NCBI GenBank assembly: GCA_035048495.1
Contig: CM068553.1
Location: 7,743,259-7,807,258, forward strand
DNA length: 64,000 nucleotides
Direction of reading: 5' to 3'
From: Euptelea pleiosperma
Taxonomy: Eukaryota; Streptophyta; Magnoliopsida; Ranunculales; Eupteleaceae
Shown here: positions 11,235 to 21,980 of the stretch, in pieces
Position numbering within the stretch: position 1 is the first letter of the stretch
Layout: every line of letters begins with the position of its first letter
Notes under the pieces: generated by a model
The model's input: only the letters and a program-made list of their open reading frames with translations
The model's database searches: none
Told to the model about the DNA's origin: nothing
Position numbers and translations under genes: made by a program

Positions 11235-11637
11235 GGAAAAAGATGTAACAAGGTATGCCTGAAACTGTTCATTTGCGGAAGCGGCATTTTTGGTAGTCAC
11301 CGCTGCCATCTGGGCCCACTGACCGCTTGGATGTTTATCTCACCCCTTGTTGGATATACATACCAAAAATCATCTTGATTGGTAATCTGTAACCATTAGA
11401 TTTTAACACTTTTTAGCACCATTTTAGGCGTTCTTATAGCCGTTGAATACAACAATCTTTTGAGTACTAAAACCAACGGCTAAAAATCATTAAACAAGCT
11501 GATTTTTGTATGAATGTCTAGTAAAGGGTGGGCTAAAAATCCATACGGTCAGTGGGCCCAGATGGCAGTGGTGACTACCAAAAATGCCGCTTCCGCAAAT
11601 GAAAAGATCTCAGGTATACCTTGTTACATCACGACCC
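11235..11637. mobile_element. Mutator-like foldback element, GATGTAAC family, perfect 9-bp TSD
   Basis: The ends GGAAAAAGATGTAACAAGG and CCTTGTTACATCACGACCC are inverted repeats. The flanks AATTTTTTA at 11226-11234 and 11638-11646 are a perfect 9-bp duplication, as made by Mutator-like elements. The arms continue as an almost complete palindrome (gcggaagcggca facing tgccgcttccgc; cagtgggccc). There is no coding sequence. Confidence 0.85.
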
Positions 11638-11657
11638 AATTTTTTATGCAGAAGTCC

Positions 11658-11834
11658 GAGTAAAACTTCTGTCACAATCGGGTTGCAAATCACACAATCA
11701 CAGCCAATGAGTTCTGGGCACGTACACCTCAAAGCCAAAGCACATAAGTAAGTTGAAAACACTTGTCTACGTGCCCAGAACTCATTGGCTTGTAATTGTG
11801 TGATCTGCAATTTGTTGTGATAGAAGTTTTGCTC
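11658..11834. mobile_element. Mini foldback element, GAGTAAAACTT termini, perfect 9-bp TSD
   Basis: This 177-bp palindrome begins GAGTAAAACTTCTGTCACA and ends TGTGATAGAAGTTTTGCTC. It is flanked by CAGAAGTCC at 11649-11657 and 11835-11843, a perfect 9-bp duplication. The arms contain cacacaatcacagccaatga and the matching complement. It sits inside the left arm of the foldback element at 11213-12174. Confidence 0.85.
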
Positions 11835-12281
11835 CAGAAGTCCCTCAAATTGCAACGTAATAGACTCCTACGAGCCCACTTGAATGTCTGGCCCACACTA
11901 TGATTGACCTACACACCACAAATCTGCGTCATTGGTGATTTCTAGCCCTAGGATTTGAGCACTTTTCATCATGGGCATTATGAACAGGCCTGTGAGTTGG
12001 TTCCCGGCCCATGATGAAAAAGTGCTCAAATCCAATGGCTAGGAATCACTAATCACACTGACTTTTGGTGTGTGGGTACACCAAGATGCCAAACATTCAT
12101 GGAGGCACTGGGCCCGAAAGAGTCTACTACGTGGCAAATTGAGGGACTTATGCATCAAAATTTTGATACAGACGTCGGTATCATAGATTTTTCCGGCCTA
12201 TGTAACTCGAAAATGAGTAAAATTTTGATCTCGGCACATGGATTTTGTACGGACGGACCACCTCGGCCTCATCACACATAC

Positions 12282-12644
12282 GAGTAAACCTTCACTCACT
12301 GCATGATGTGAGCGAAGCTGATCACAGCAGACAATACGAGCCATGTGGCACACTCTTAGAGAGCGCTGACCGTATGGATGTTTGGAAAATCACTAGGTGG
12401 ACCTTCAAACCAAAAATAAACCTGATTAGTGATTTCTAAACTTTGGATTGGAGTTATTTTCATGGGTTGATTTTAACCATAGGAATTTGAGCATTATTGA
12501 GCATTTTTTGGGAGTAAAGATCCAAAGGTTGTAAATCACTAATCAGGCTGATTTTTGGTGTGCAGGTCACTAATCTCTAAGAGTGTGCCATGTGTCTCGT
12601 ATTGTGTGCTGTGATCAGCTTTGCATGTGAGCGAAGGTTTACTC
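12282..12644. mobile_element. Mutator-like foldback element, GAGTAAA family
   Basis: This 363-bp foldback runs from GAGTAAACCTTCACTCA to GTGAGCGAAGGTTTACTC. The flanks CACACATAC (12273-12281) and CACACGTAC (12645-12653) match at 8 of 9 positions. The core carries atcactaatcaggctgat and its complement in the opposite arm. It is the same family as 19656-20057, 21136-21970 and 26341-26705. Confidence 0.8.
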
Positions 12645-12959
12645 CACACGTACCTAGGGTGTACTCGAGTGCTTTTTTGCCAAAACACTTACCAGAGTAA
12701 GTATACGGTGAGGCCGAGGTGGTCCGTCTGTACAAAATCCACGTGCCAAGATCTGCAACCCTATCATCAAAGTTATACACGTCGACAGGGCCTATCATCA
12801 AAGTTATACTCGCTGAGGATATGGTGGATACGAGGTGTCGTGTGAAATTAATTGGAAAGCCATTTTAACCCTTTTGTATCGAAGATTTGCATATTTAATG
12901 TGCACAAACCACAAGCGACAAGGTGGGGTTGTTTATAGTCAATGTGGCTCCGAGTCTAA

Positions 12960-13356
12960 GGCCCTGTTTGGGAGTGAGAAAGAAGTTACTAGAAGTTGAA
13001 GTGTATTTGGAAGGACAAAAAGTTACTTAATTGATATAGAAGATGAAGTAGTCATTTATATTTTTTTTACTAAAATTTTTATAGGGTTATTTTTATCGTA
13101 AAAATGGTTGAAATAGTCATTTATAATTTGTGTCAAATAATTTAAATATAGTATTATAAAAGTTCACTTAAGTTTTCAATTCAACGCGTGCTTAAATTAA
13201 AACAAGGCAGAAGAAATAAGGCAAATGTTTTAGATTTCGTTTGTAGTCAATTTTTATTATTAGAAATTAAAAAATAAACACAATCCAAACTAACTTTTCA
13301 ACTTCTTGACTTAATCAAATCAAGAACGTACTTTTTGTGTGTTCCCAAACGCCCCC
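12960..13356. mobile_element. PIF/Harbinger-like (Tourist-type) MITE with TAA TSD
   Basis: The left end GGCCCTGTTTGGGAG and right end TTCCCAAACGCCCCC are imperfect inverted repeats, flanked by TAA at 12957-12959 and 13357-13359. Three-base TWA duplications with GGGCCTGTTTGG-like ends are typical of PIF/Harbinger MITEs. The 397-bp interior is AT-rich and non-coding. Confidence 0.75.
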
Positions 13357-13359
13357 TAA

Positions 13360-14846
13360 CTCTACTGTGAATGGTGCGTTTGCAAGAACAAACATTAATG
13401 AAGCTTGAAATAACAAACCTCTAGCAACTTATTCTACAAGAGTTGGGTTAGTGATGAGTCCCTAATTCAATTTGAACTTGATTCATTTACTGCCCTACTT
13501 AGTAGAAGTAAGCGAAAAGCAAGTCAGGAGATCAACTTGTCAGTTGTTTGGTTGCAACGACAACTCCAATTGAATGGAGTTTGTGAGTTGTCACTGTAAT
13601 TCATTTTTCTCAAGTGAACATGCTTATCATCAATGAGGGGAACTACAAACGAACACCCTAAGTCATTAAAGCTGTGTATTGGGATTAACATAACCCGGGC
13701 TTATAGCTTATTCTTATAAATTATGGATAAACAATATCTATAGCTTATTGCTTTTCGTGCTGGTCTTCAAACCAAGTATCTATGGATATCAGATTTGAGT
13801 ATGACCTGACGGTTTCGTCATTTAAAACAATTAATAAAAATTAAAGGGTTATTTTTTACAGTTTAAAATTTTTATAACAAGTTTAGTCGCAATTTATAAC
13901 TTATCTTTAATAAATAAATGGATATTTTAGATATTATGAAAGTTTTACTTAAGTTGGAGTTTCAATGTGGTAAATAAAAGTATTTGACGCATTAATCAAA
14001 AGTCTAAAGCACTTTCAAAACCCTAGTTAGCAATTTGGCATACAGAAACAATTGTATATGTTTATATATAGTCTATTTTTAAGTGCGGCCCAGACGTTGG
14101 ATTAAAAATCGCCTAAATCAAAAAAATTCTCACATGGAACACTAATGGTATGGATGTAGGGCCCATCCTTAAGTGGACATACAGACCAAACATTAGCATG
14201 ATTGGTGATTTATATCCATCCCATTTTCGTCTTTTTCATGGGTTGAATTTTAACCATGGGATTGGATTATTATTTTGGGGTGGGTATAAAGATCCAATGG
14301 CTAAAAATCACCAATCAGACTGACTTTAAAACAAGATTGGAGATCATCTAGATAAAAAAAGAGTCAAGTCATTGATCTTTAAAAATGTGTCAATGGACTT
14401 TTTTCCGCACGTGCCGAATTTGAAAGATCATTGGAAAGTGTTATTAAAAAAAAAGAAATACGTGTTTTAATCGATTTAGAGAAAAACGAAGAAAAATCCG
14501 TACAATTCAATATACACGGTCATTTAAATTGTTTAAATTATTTTTCAAAAAAAAAAAAACTTACTATTCAAGTATAATACGTGTATAATACACATAATTA
14601 CTAACTAGGTTCAAAACTTCAACTCCTTAATCCAAGAAAACTACTGTTTTAACCCTTTTTAAATTGCGAAAACCCGAAAAAAAAAAGGCCAAAAACTAAC
14701 ATTTGAAAAAAAAATCACCAGTGCCAAACGCAACCTAAAAATATTTCCAACGTTAGCTCTTTTATGACCACAAATGATGTGGACCCCATGTTAATCATTT
14801 GACTTTGTAACGTTAAGTAAAATCCAAGTCAAGGCATTTAAAAAAA
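13360..14846. other. No gene; degenerate foldback at about 14080-14340
   Basis: No exon was recognised. At about 14080-14340 a worn foldback shows the family core (tgattggtgattta facing aaatcaccaatca, with gggttgaattttaaccatgg between). The rest is AT-rich sequence in which I see nothing specific. Confidence 0.4.
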
Positions 14847-15232
14847 GGGTCAGGGCTCAAGGGACCCCATTTCTGACCCCCTTTTTTGACCCCCATCTTG
14901 GCGTACCCACCTAGAAGATGAATCAATGGCTGATTTTTGGTGGGGATGATAACCTCACCATATAGATCACCCCAACAAAAAATCAGCCCATTCTGAAATT
15001 TCTAACCCCATCAAATGTGGTTTCAAAGTTACACGGTAAAAATCGACGTTCCATAATGCTTCAGCTTCTAAACCAATCTATGAATACCAGAATGATTTGA
15101 ATTTTTGTGAGGATGATCTCCTCACCGTAGAGATCATCCTCACAAAAATCAGCCATTGATTCGTCTTCTACGTGGGTACGCCAAGATGGGGTCCAAAAAG
15201 GGGTCAGAAATGGGGTCCCTTGAGCCCGACCC
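14847..15232. mobile_element. Foldback element, GGGTCAGGGCTC family
   Basis: The arms GGGTCAGGGCTCAAGGGACC and GGTCCCTTGAGCCCGACCC are inverted repeats. They continue inward through ttggcgtaccc, agaagatgaatcaatgg and the complement. Internal hairpins read ggatgatctcctcacc with gagatcatcctc. The flanks are both TTAAAAAAA, a possible 9-bp duplication but low in complexity. Other copies lie at 22737-23100, 29211-29532 and, in part, 15957-16105. Confidence 0.75.
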
Positions 15233-15841
15233 TTAAAAAAAAGTCTAAAAAAGGATTGGGACTTGGAAAAATGGACTGGGGATGTTCAGCTCTGAGAATT
15301 GCAGAGGGGCCCATGTGTTCACCCCTATGTGGTACCAAATTACAAAGCTTTTACTGCGTGGGGAATCCCTGGTCCCATACCATACAAAAATGGTCTGCAG
15401 TCCCGTACACGTGGCACAAATGTCACAGATGAGGCTTAGTGTATGATGAGTCAGAAACCATTTGGACGGTTGTAGATCTGGTTTGAGAAACCCATCAAAT
15501 GCTGGGTCCCTCCTTGCAAAGATTTTGTTCTTGTAGTTCTCGACCTCATTAAATTGCAAACATTTTTCATGCAAACACCATCCACATGGTCGCAAGTTCG
15601 GGTGTCAAAGAAACTATTAATAATTACGGTTGCTTTCACGCAGTCCTTGAATGAACATACCAACCAAACATAAATGGAGCACGCTCGTCTCCTGGTCCAG
15701 CACACTTGGGACCGGGTGACCTAATTATCAAATAGGTCCCATGTCGATTTTCTGCAGCAGATGAGGGTGGCCTCCAGAGATCTCCTATGCCGAAAACGAG
15801 TTTTATTTTCTTTGACACTTCATCGTATATTTCCATTTTAA
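15233..15841. other. No gene recognised
   Basis: Short overlapping open frames on both strands (for example 15245-15595) show no family resemblance. I see no element with clear ends. Degraded transposon sequence is the likely content. Confidence 0.35.
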
Positions 15842-16369
15842 GGCTTGTTTGGTAGGCAACCGTAGAAAACAAAATATTTGTGCGCGTTAATATCCGCGCG
15901 GACATGTTTGTCACACATTTGCCCCTGCCAAATATTTAAGTCACACATTTGTCGGAATGATTTGAATTTTTGTGAGGATGATCTCCTCACCATAGAGACC
16001 ATCCTCCCCAAAAATCATCCCACTCCAAAACTTCTAATTTATGCATTGGCCGCACCAAGTTTTTGTTGTAAAAAATGTTGTATGAAAATGTTGTCCACCG
16101 ATCCTGACCCATATATATATATATAAAAGGTAAAAATGAGACCGTTTGGATCCTATGACCTAATATGTGGGTCCCACACTCACCTGACCCATATTTGACT
16201 TACTTTTAAATGTGAGATCCCCACAAATTGAAAGAAAATGAAATATGCTAGCTAATACGTGTACCAAACATTGCTAAATATTGATATGGGCAAATATGTA
16301 GCCAACATAATATTCTTCTGACTAAATATTCACCGTTGGAACTCTTTTTCTCACGTACCAAACAGGCCC
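15842..16369. mobile_element. PIF-like MITE, related to 21379-21825, with foldback fragment inside
   Basis: The left end GGCTTGTTTGGTAGG and right end GTACCAAACAGGCCC are inverted. The interior (gtgggtcccacactcacctg, gaaagaaaatgaa, gctaaatatt, atattcaccg blocks) matches the complement of the element at 21379-21825. A piece of the GGGTCAGGGCTC foldback family (about 15957-16105, gaatgatttgaatttttgtg) interrupts it. The left flank is TAA, but the right flank does not match. Confidence 0.6.
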
Positions 16370-16572
16370 GGATCTAATGAGTAGGATATAAATGGGATAG
16401 ATCTGGGTATAGCGGTGTAAATTTGGCCTGCTGGCCCGTGGTCTATTTTTTATGGACCCGGACAGATCTGCTATGCATCGGAATGGTATTGGGCTTATAG
16501 TTTAGGCCCGTTCGCTTGGGCCTTGGACTGGCTTGAGTTAGACTACCATGATTGGAACACAATGGATGATTA
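16370..16572. other. No gene recognised
   Basis: This short stretch between two elements is rich in ggcccg-type words (repeated tggcccg and gggcc). I see no coding potential. Confidence 0.3.
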
Positions 16573-16580
16573 GTACAAAC

Positions 16581-16952
16581 CAAGGTTTAAAGGAGGCCGT
16601 TTTAACTGTTAAACGGACTGGGGGCGTTACCATTTAAACTGTTTAAATGGCCGTTAAAACAGATTGAAACGGTCAGGGGCAAAAATGGAAAAAATAGCGC
16701 TGAAATTCAAATTTTGAAAATAAAAAAAAATAGAATTTAACGGATTTTAACAGAAATTAAACCGATTTTAACGGATTTAACGGTCATTTTTTCACAAAAA
16801 TTTTCAGAATTTAACGGCTGTTTAAACGAATTTAACGGCCGTTAAAACAAAAAAAATGGCTGTTAAATTCAAAAACGTTAAAACATGTCTAAACGGTTTT
16901 AACTGAAACCGGTTTGGGCGTTACCATTTAAACGGCCAGTTTTAGAACCGTG
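16581..16952. mobile_element. hAT-like MITE, GTTTAAAC subfamily, perfect TSD
   Basis: This 372-bp element runs from CAAGGTTTAAAGG to TTTTAGAACCGTG and is flanked by GTACAAAC at 16573-16580 and 16953-16960, a perfect 8-bp duplication. Blocks such as cggactgggggcgttacc, ggcgctgaa-like and cggccgttaaaac follow the order seen in 5224-5643. Confidence 0.85.
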
Positions 16953-17270
16953 GTACAAACTACAAAGTACAAACACCCGCATGTATGAGTAATGATGGTG
17001 GATTGTCCTTAAGCTCTACAGTACAGGTAATCTATTATCTATACTAAAGCTCGACCCTGCTGAGGTGGTGCTTTCTCCAGCTTTTTAGTTTATCCCAAAA
17101 CCACCCCTACACAAAATATCTCTCTTTCCAATCCCGTCCCCTCTCTTTAATTTCTTTATTAATTCTCAAATTCTCTCCCATATTTAATTAATTCCGAAAC
17201 GCCTTTTCTCTTTCTAATCTTACGACTCCCTATCTCCTTATTTCATTCATTAATTCCTAAATTTCTAACC

Positions 17271-17560
17271 GATGCATTAAGAAATCTATTTTGGTTTATT
17301 TCCAAAATCAATGCATTAATTATGACCGTTGTCTCTTCCTAAACAATGCATTAAGAAAATCAATGTGATTTGTTTCCATAACCGATGCATTAAGAAATAC
17401 ATTTTGGTTTGTTTTCAAAACCAATGCATTAAGAAAATCGATGTGGTTTGTTTCCATAACCGATGCATTATAAAATCTAAAGGTTTCCATACGCAAAGAT
17501 ATTCTGATTTTTAGAATTCTATTTTGGTTGCTTTCTATAACCGCATCATTAAGAAATATA
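17271..17560. repeat. 39-bp minisatellite within the Helitron
   Basis: The word atgcattaa recurs at 17272, 17311, 17346, 17385, 17424 and 17463, mostly 39 bp apart, each followed by variants of ttggtttgtttccaaaa. Because 39 is divisible by 3, reading frames stay open through it on both strands, which explains the spurious small ORFs here. Confidence 0.85.
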
Positions 17561-17807
17561 ATTAAAATTTTCATATGGAAAGGTAACCTCCATATGAAAA
17601 TTCCCGTGCCTTTCCCTCTCCCTCTATCTTAAAATATTTAAATCTATCCCTCTTTCTTTTGGTTGATGAGTTCCATTTTTTAGGCAACTCAAATGGTTTT
17701 CCGTCAATCTTTTCTCTCTCTTTCATTAAAAAATATATAGATTTTTTTTTCCAATTGAATATATTGATTATGTATATTCTGATATGGCTATATTTTTCAG
17801 GTTTATT

Positions 17808-17901
17808 CAAGCTCTTGAGACAAATATTTGATTTGTTGAAACTAAAGATAACCAATCTCTGCAATGATCCCCTGTCAGCGGTTCAGCACGACTACAAAAA
17901 G
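17808..17901 (+). pseudogene. Exon-like segment, possibly captured by the Helitron
   Basis: A short open segment translates to LFKLLRQIFDLLKLKITNLC and then NDPLSAVQHDYKK. It is preceded by a pyrimidine-rich tract ending in cag and followed by AAG|GTAAATATT, a usable splice donor. I do not recognise the protein. Helitrons often capture exons, so this is a candidate only. Confidence 0.35.
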
Positions 17902-19655
17902 GTAAATATTATGGTAACCATTCAAAATCCTGATAAAAAAATGTGTTAGAGATCTCCCCAAGGAGCAGGTATGCATATTTTTCTTCTTCTTTTTCCTCTT
18001 CTTTATTCATATTTTTTCTCTAAGGAGAAATGAGGTCAGACCAAAGGCATGAAAATGGTGCTTGAGGCATGCCCGTCATGAGTTTACATGTTTTTTTAAA
18101 TTTGTTTTGAAATGTTTCTAGGTATTTTTTTTCAACACTTCGCTCGCACACGTCTCAGTTCTCACCCTTTTGGAAACGGTGTTTGTAAGAATAAGGGATG
18201 TGATGATGCAAAGTTTTGGCTACATACATACACAGTATTCTAGATCTATTTTAGAAGAGGGGAGCGTACTACAGTTATTTTGATGATCGAAGATCACCTC
18301 ATCTTTAAATGGAAATGAAGAGGATGATCGAAGCCATTGATTCAGTCGAAGGTCGAGTTTGCATGGAGTTGCTCGATTTATTCGGAGAGCGAGCAATCGT
18401 TAAATGAGGAAGCCGTCGATGCATGCTTGGTAAGAGAAATGACATGTTAGCCACCACTACACATGTCCCTACAATAAGAATTTTGGTTGGCGTTCTTCGG
18501 GTTCCAGCATAAAAATCAGCTTGATTTGTGATCTCTATCCATTGAATCTAGAACTCAAAAAGAAGAAATCTAATATAAAGATGTTACCAAATGAAAATGC
18601 TCGAATCCTACAGCTAGCTCGATATTACTAATTAGGCTGATTTGTGGCATCAACGGGTGGACCAATCATTCATGAGTTAATGTTATAGACCATTATATAC
18701 AAAATTATATAAAGTTGTAATTTTACATGTATCAATTATATAATTATACTTTAATCATATCCTAACGCTCTATCCTATTATAGACCATTAATGGTTATCT
18801 AGAAGCACAATATTGTGATATAAGTGACATAGGTGGTGGGTCTCACAAGTCGCAATTATCATGATCTAAAGCAAGATCGATGAGCCATGTGATCAGATCA
18901 CGATTATTTAATATATAACATGTATAACTTTTTTTTTCACACAACTTCATATTTTATTAAGGTATATATTTCAGTTATAGTAAATTTATTTAAATAAAAG
19001 TAGATAGGTGACCAAATTGAATGGTTTAAATGCTAAATGTTGATTTCGGTTTAACTAGCCAGTACAAATGGGGTTAATGATTGAAAGTGATTAATTTTTT
19101 AATAAAATTCATGGTTAATGTTTACTCATATCAATTGAACTGACCAATCCGATATGGTTCTCAAACATTAGTTTCTATCATCGCCAACATAGACCTCTAC
19201 TCAGCAAATGCACTTCATACATCAATAATTCTACTGCAAATCATAAAATAACTCATAAAGGGGATTGGTTAACAAAATAGAATCTTAAGTGATTTCACAT
19301 TTGGAATAAAACAGGATTCGCTCTAAATGCCTACATTACAAAAAACTAACAAATATAACTATTCTCACAAGAATTTATTATATTGATTTAATTTATATTA
19401 TTTTTTATTTTTATTTTTCTTTGCTTAACAAAATAAGGCATTGTTATTTATACCCATGCTTTAGCACGGGTGTTGATTACTAGTCTATGTTTATGGCATG
19501 GCCCGGTTATTCTGGATGACCCATACAGAAAAGAACTCTAGATGGCCTGTTTAAACTTCAGATCGATATTCCTCTGCTACGTGGCAAAAAAATAAGGTTG
19601 TGATATAACAAGGTAGACCTGATGCTTTTTTGCATCAGGTAGTGCCATTTTTGTT

Positions 19656-20057
19656 GAGCAAGACTTGCCTGACCACCCATGTCAGGTAGCTACCTGACCA
19701 CTCATAATATAAGCCACGTGGAAATTTATTAGAGGACACTGACCCTATAGATGTTTGGCCAATCCCTAGGTGGACCTACAGACCCAAAATCAATCTAATC
19801 AGTGATTTCTAAGTGTTTGTTGAAGTCATTTTGGTTGGTTGATTTTAGCCATAGGAATTTGAGCATTATTTACCATTATTTTCGTATTAAGATCCAACAG
19901 TTTTGAAATCACTAATCAGCCTGATTTTTGGTTTATAGGTCCACTTACAGATTGGTCAAACATCTATGGTCAGTGTCTTCTAATAAATTTCCACGTGGCT
20001 TATATTGTGGGTGGTCAGGTAGCTACTTGACCACGGGTAGTCGGGCAAGTCTTGCTC
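19656..20057. mobile_element. Mutator-like foldback element, perfect 9-bp TSD
   Basis: This 402-bp foldback runs from GAGCAAGACTTGCCTGACC to GGGCAAGTCTTGCTC and is flanked by ATTTTTGTT at 19647-19655 and 20058-20066, a perfect 9-bp duplication. Each arm contains ccacgtgg. The core atcactaatcagcctgat marks it as the GAGTAAA family. Confidence 0.85.
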
Positions 20058-20112
20058 ATTTTTGTTACTCACCACTAGCATCTGGGCCCACTGACCAAAA
20101 GGATGGTTAGCC

Positions 20113-20450
20113 CAAGGTTTAAAAATCCGCCGTTATAACTAAAATAACAGCTGTTATAACGGATTCGGACTTACCACGTTATGTTACATATAGTTAAAAT
20201 GCCCAGAAAATAACGGCTGTTATTTTCTGTAATAACAAAAATAACGACTGTTATTTTCTGAAAAAATTGGGTCCGTTTTTTCCGTTATATTCCATTTTGT
20301 TTTTTCATTTTTTCCGTTTTTTTCAGCGCCCCCTTTTTCAGTTATTTTTCATTTTCCCCATTTTTGCCCTGAGCGTTTTTTCCATTATAACAGAAAAAGG
20401 GTAATGCCCCCAGACTGTTATACCGTTATAACTGTCCCTTTTAAAACTTG
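20113..20450. mobile_element. hAT-like MITE, GTTATAAC subfamily
   Basis: This 338-bp element runs from CAAGGTTTAAAAATCCG to TTTTAAAACTTG. The flanks GGTTAGCC (20105-20112) and GTTTAGCC (20451-20458) match at 7 of 8 positions. Its internal order (ttataacggattcgga, cgcccagaaaataacgg, cagcgcc, cccccaga) equals that of 5652-6025. Confidence 0.8.
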
Positions 20451-20651
20451 GTTTAGCCCACCCCTTGGTAGACAGTTCAATAGCTCTTTCCGAAACTCAG
20501 CTTGTTTGATGATTTGAATCCAATGCGCGGCGGCTAGAATTATAAAAAAGTATTAAAATCTAATGGCTAGAGATTACCAATCAAGTTGATTTTTGGTGTC
20601 TATATCCACAGGGGTGGGCCAAAATTCAGTGATTAGTGCCTCTTCTCTCGG

Positions 20652-21062
20652 GAGTAAAAAAAAAAATTGGAAGCCGGTCACAGCCCACAATACGAGCCAC
20701 GTGGGACACTATTAGAGGGTGCTGACTGTATGGATGTTTGGCCAGTCTCTCAGTGGATCTGCAAACCAAAAATCAGCCTGATTAGTGGTTTACAACCTTT
20801 GGATCTTTGCACTGAAATAACGCTCAATAATGCTAAAATTCCTACAGTTAACCCATGAAAGTAACTTCAATCCAACGCTTCGAAATCACTAATCAGGCTA
20901 ATTTTTGACTTCGATCCAATGCTTAGAAATCACTAATCAGGCTAATTTTTGGTTTGCAGGTCCACCGCGGGACTGGCCAAACCTCCGTACCATCAGCGCC
21001 TAGTATGCCACGTGGCTCGTGTTGTGGGATGTGACCGGCTTGTTGTGACGGAAGTTTTACTC
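20652..21062. mobile_element. Mutator-like foldback element
   Basis: The ends GAGTAAAAA and GGAAGTTTTACTC belong to the GAGTAAA family. The arms gaagccggtcacagc and gtgaccggcttg are inverted, with gccacgtgg in each. The flanking 9-mers TTCTCTCGG and TCCTCTTGA match at only 6 of 9 positions, so this is an older insertion. A short internal duplication of the segment near aatcactaatcaggctaat lies at about 20880-20950. Confidence 0.7.
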
Positions 21063-21135
21063 TCCTCTTGACAAGTTCCCCCGAGTCCTTGATAGCACTG
21101 TTTTCTAAAGAAGTTCAAATCTTAAAAAATTAAAA

Positions 21136-21970
21136 GGTCGGGCTCCAGATACCGCTCTAAAATGACAGGCTCCGGTTACAAGACACAATATGAGCCACAT
21201 GGTATACTATTATAGGACTCTGACCATATGAATGCTTGGCCAATCCCTTGGTCGACAAAGAAACCAAAATTCAGCCAGATTAGTGATTTATAGACGTTGG
21301 ATCTGTGTACCTCAAATACTGATCAAATTTCACAGTTGAGATCCACCCATGAAAATAAGTCCAATCCAACGCCTATAAGGGTCTGTTTGGTATGTGAGAA
21401 AAAGAGTTCCGACGGCGAATATTATCTTGGCTAAATATTTGCTCATATATATATTTAACAATGTTTGGTACGAGTATGAGCCAGCTCACTTCAGCTTACT
21501 TCATTTTCTTTCAATTTGAGTGGGTCCCACGTATCAAAGTCAAAAATAAGTTGGCTAGTGCGGAACCACATATTATGTCAAAGGATTAAAAAAAAATTAT
21601 TTTTATCTTTTTTATATATTAAAAAATTAATTTTTATTGAAAATAGTGATTTTCTTCTCACCAAGACATAATCGGCGTGAAAATATTTACACAGGGGGGA
21701 GGTGATCAAATGTTTTCCCGCCGCGGAGGGCAAATATGTGGACCCGGCTAAATATTCACCGAGGGCGAATATTAGCGTGGCTAAATATTTTATTTTCCCG
21801 CCGCAGTGCGTTACCAAACAGGCCCTAAATCACTAATCAGGCTGATTTTTAATTTGTGGGTTCACTTAGGGATTGGCCAAATCAGTGTACTCTACGAGCC
21901 GGCCACGTGGCTCATATTGTGTCCTATAACCGGAGTCTCTCATTTTAACGCGGTAACTAGAGCCTGACCC
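21136..21970. mobile_element. Foldback element with long arms, carrying a nested PIF MITE
   Basis: The arms GGTCGGGCTCCAGATACCGC and the complement of GCGGTAACTAGAGCCTGACC pair, and continue through caatatgagccacatgg and ccacgtggctcatattgtg. The direct repeat AAAATTAAAA flanks the element at 21126-21135 and 21971-21980 (9-10 bp). The right half is displaced by the PIF-like MITE at 21379-21825. Confidence 0.8.
21379..21825. mobile_element. PIF/Harbinger-like MITE, TAA TSD, nested
   Basis: This 447-bp element runs from GGGTCTGTTTGGTATGTGAG to GCGTTACCAAACAGGCCC, flanked by TAA at 21376-21378 and 21826-21828. The joined flanks give gcctaaatcactaatcagg, the continuous core of the foldback family. 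This confirms both the borders and the order of insertion. Confidence 0.85.
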
Positions 21971-21980
21971 AAAATTAAAA

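Larger units (their letters stand above)
11213..12174. mobile_element. Foldback element interrupted by two younger insertions
   Basis: The left arm (ctgtatcaaattttttatg, cagaagtccctcaaattg, tagactcc) is the inverted counterpart of the right arm (gagtct, caaattgagggactta, ttttgatacag). The left arm is broken twice: by the element at 11235-11637 and by the one at 11658-11834, each with its own perfect 9-bp duplication. The central hairpin contains tttcatcatgggc facing gcccatgatgaaaa. A second copy lies at 23968-24305 and a partial one at about 25365-25560. Confidence 0.7.
17038..19483 (+). mobile_element. Non-autonomous Helitron, 2.4 kb
   Basis: The 5' end is TCTATACTAAAGC next to A (17037). 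The 3' end is CTAG next to T (19484), preceded 10 bases earlier by the hairpin CCCATGC-TTTA-GCACGGG (19453-19470). TC...hairpin...CTRR inserted between A and T defines a Helitron. No Rep-helicase frame is present. Inside are a 39-bp tandem repeat (17271-17560) and an exon-like segment ending in a splice donor near 17900. Confidence 0.85.
19597..20642. mobile_element. GATGTAAC-family foldback, split by two later insertions
   Basis: The pieces tgatataacaaggtagacct, tactcaccactagcatctgg, ggcccactgacc and agcccaccccttggtagac follow the order seen in 11235-11637 and 30910-31307. Between them lie the elements at 19656-20057 (TSD ATTTTTGTT) and 20113-20450 (hAT-like). The right end is worn. Confidence 0.6.

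Noticed and set aside
17320..17574. Open frames with a 13-residue repeat
   Set aside because: A by-product of the 39-bp minisatellite, which keeps several frames open at once.
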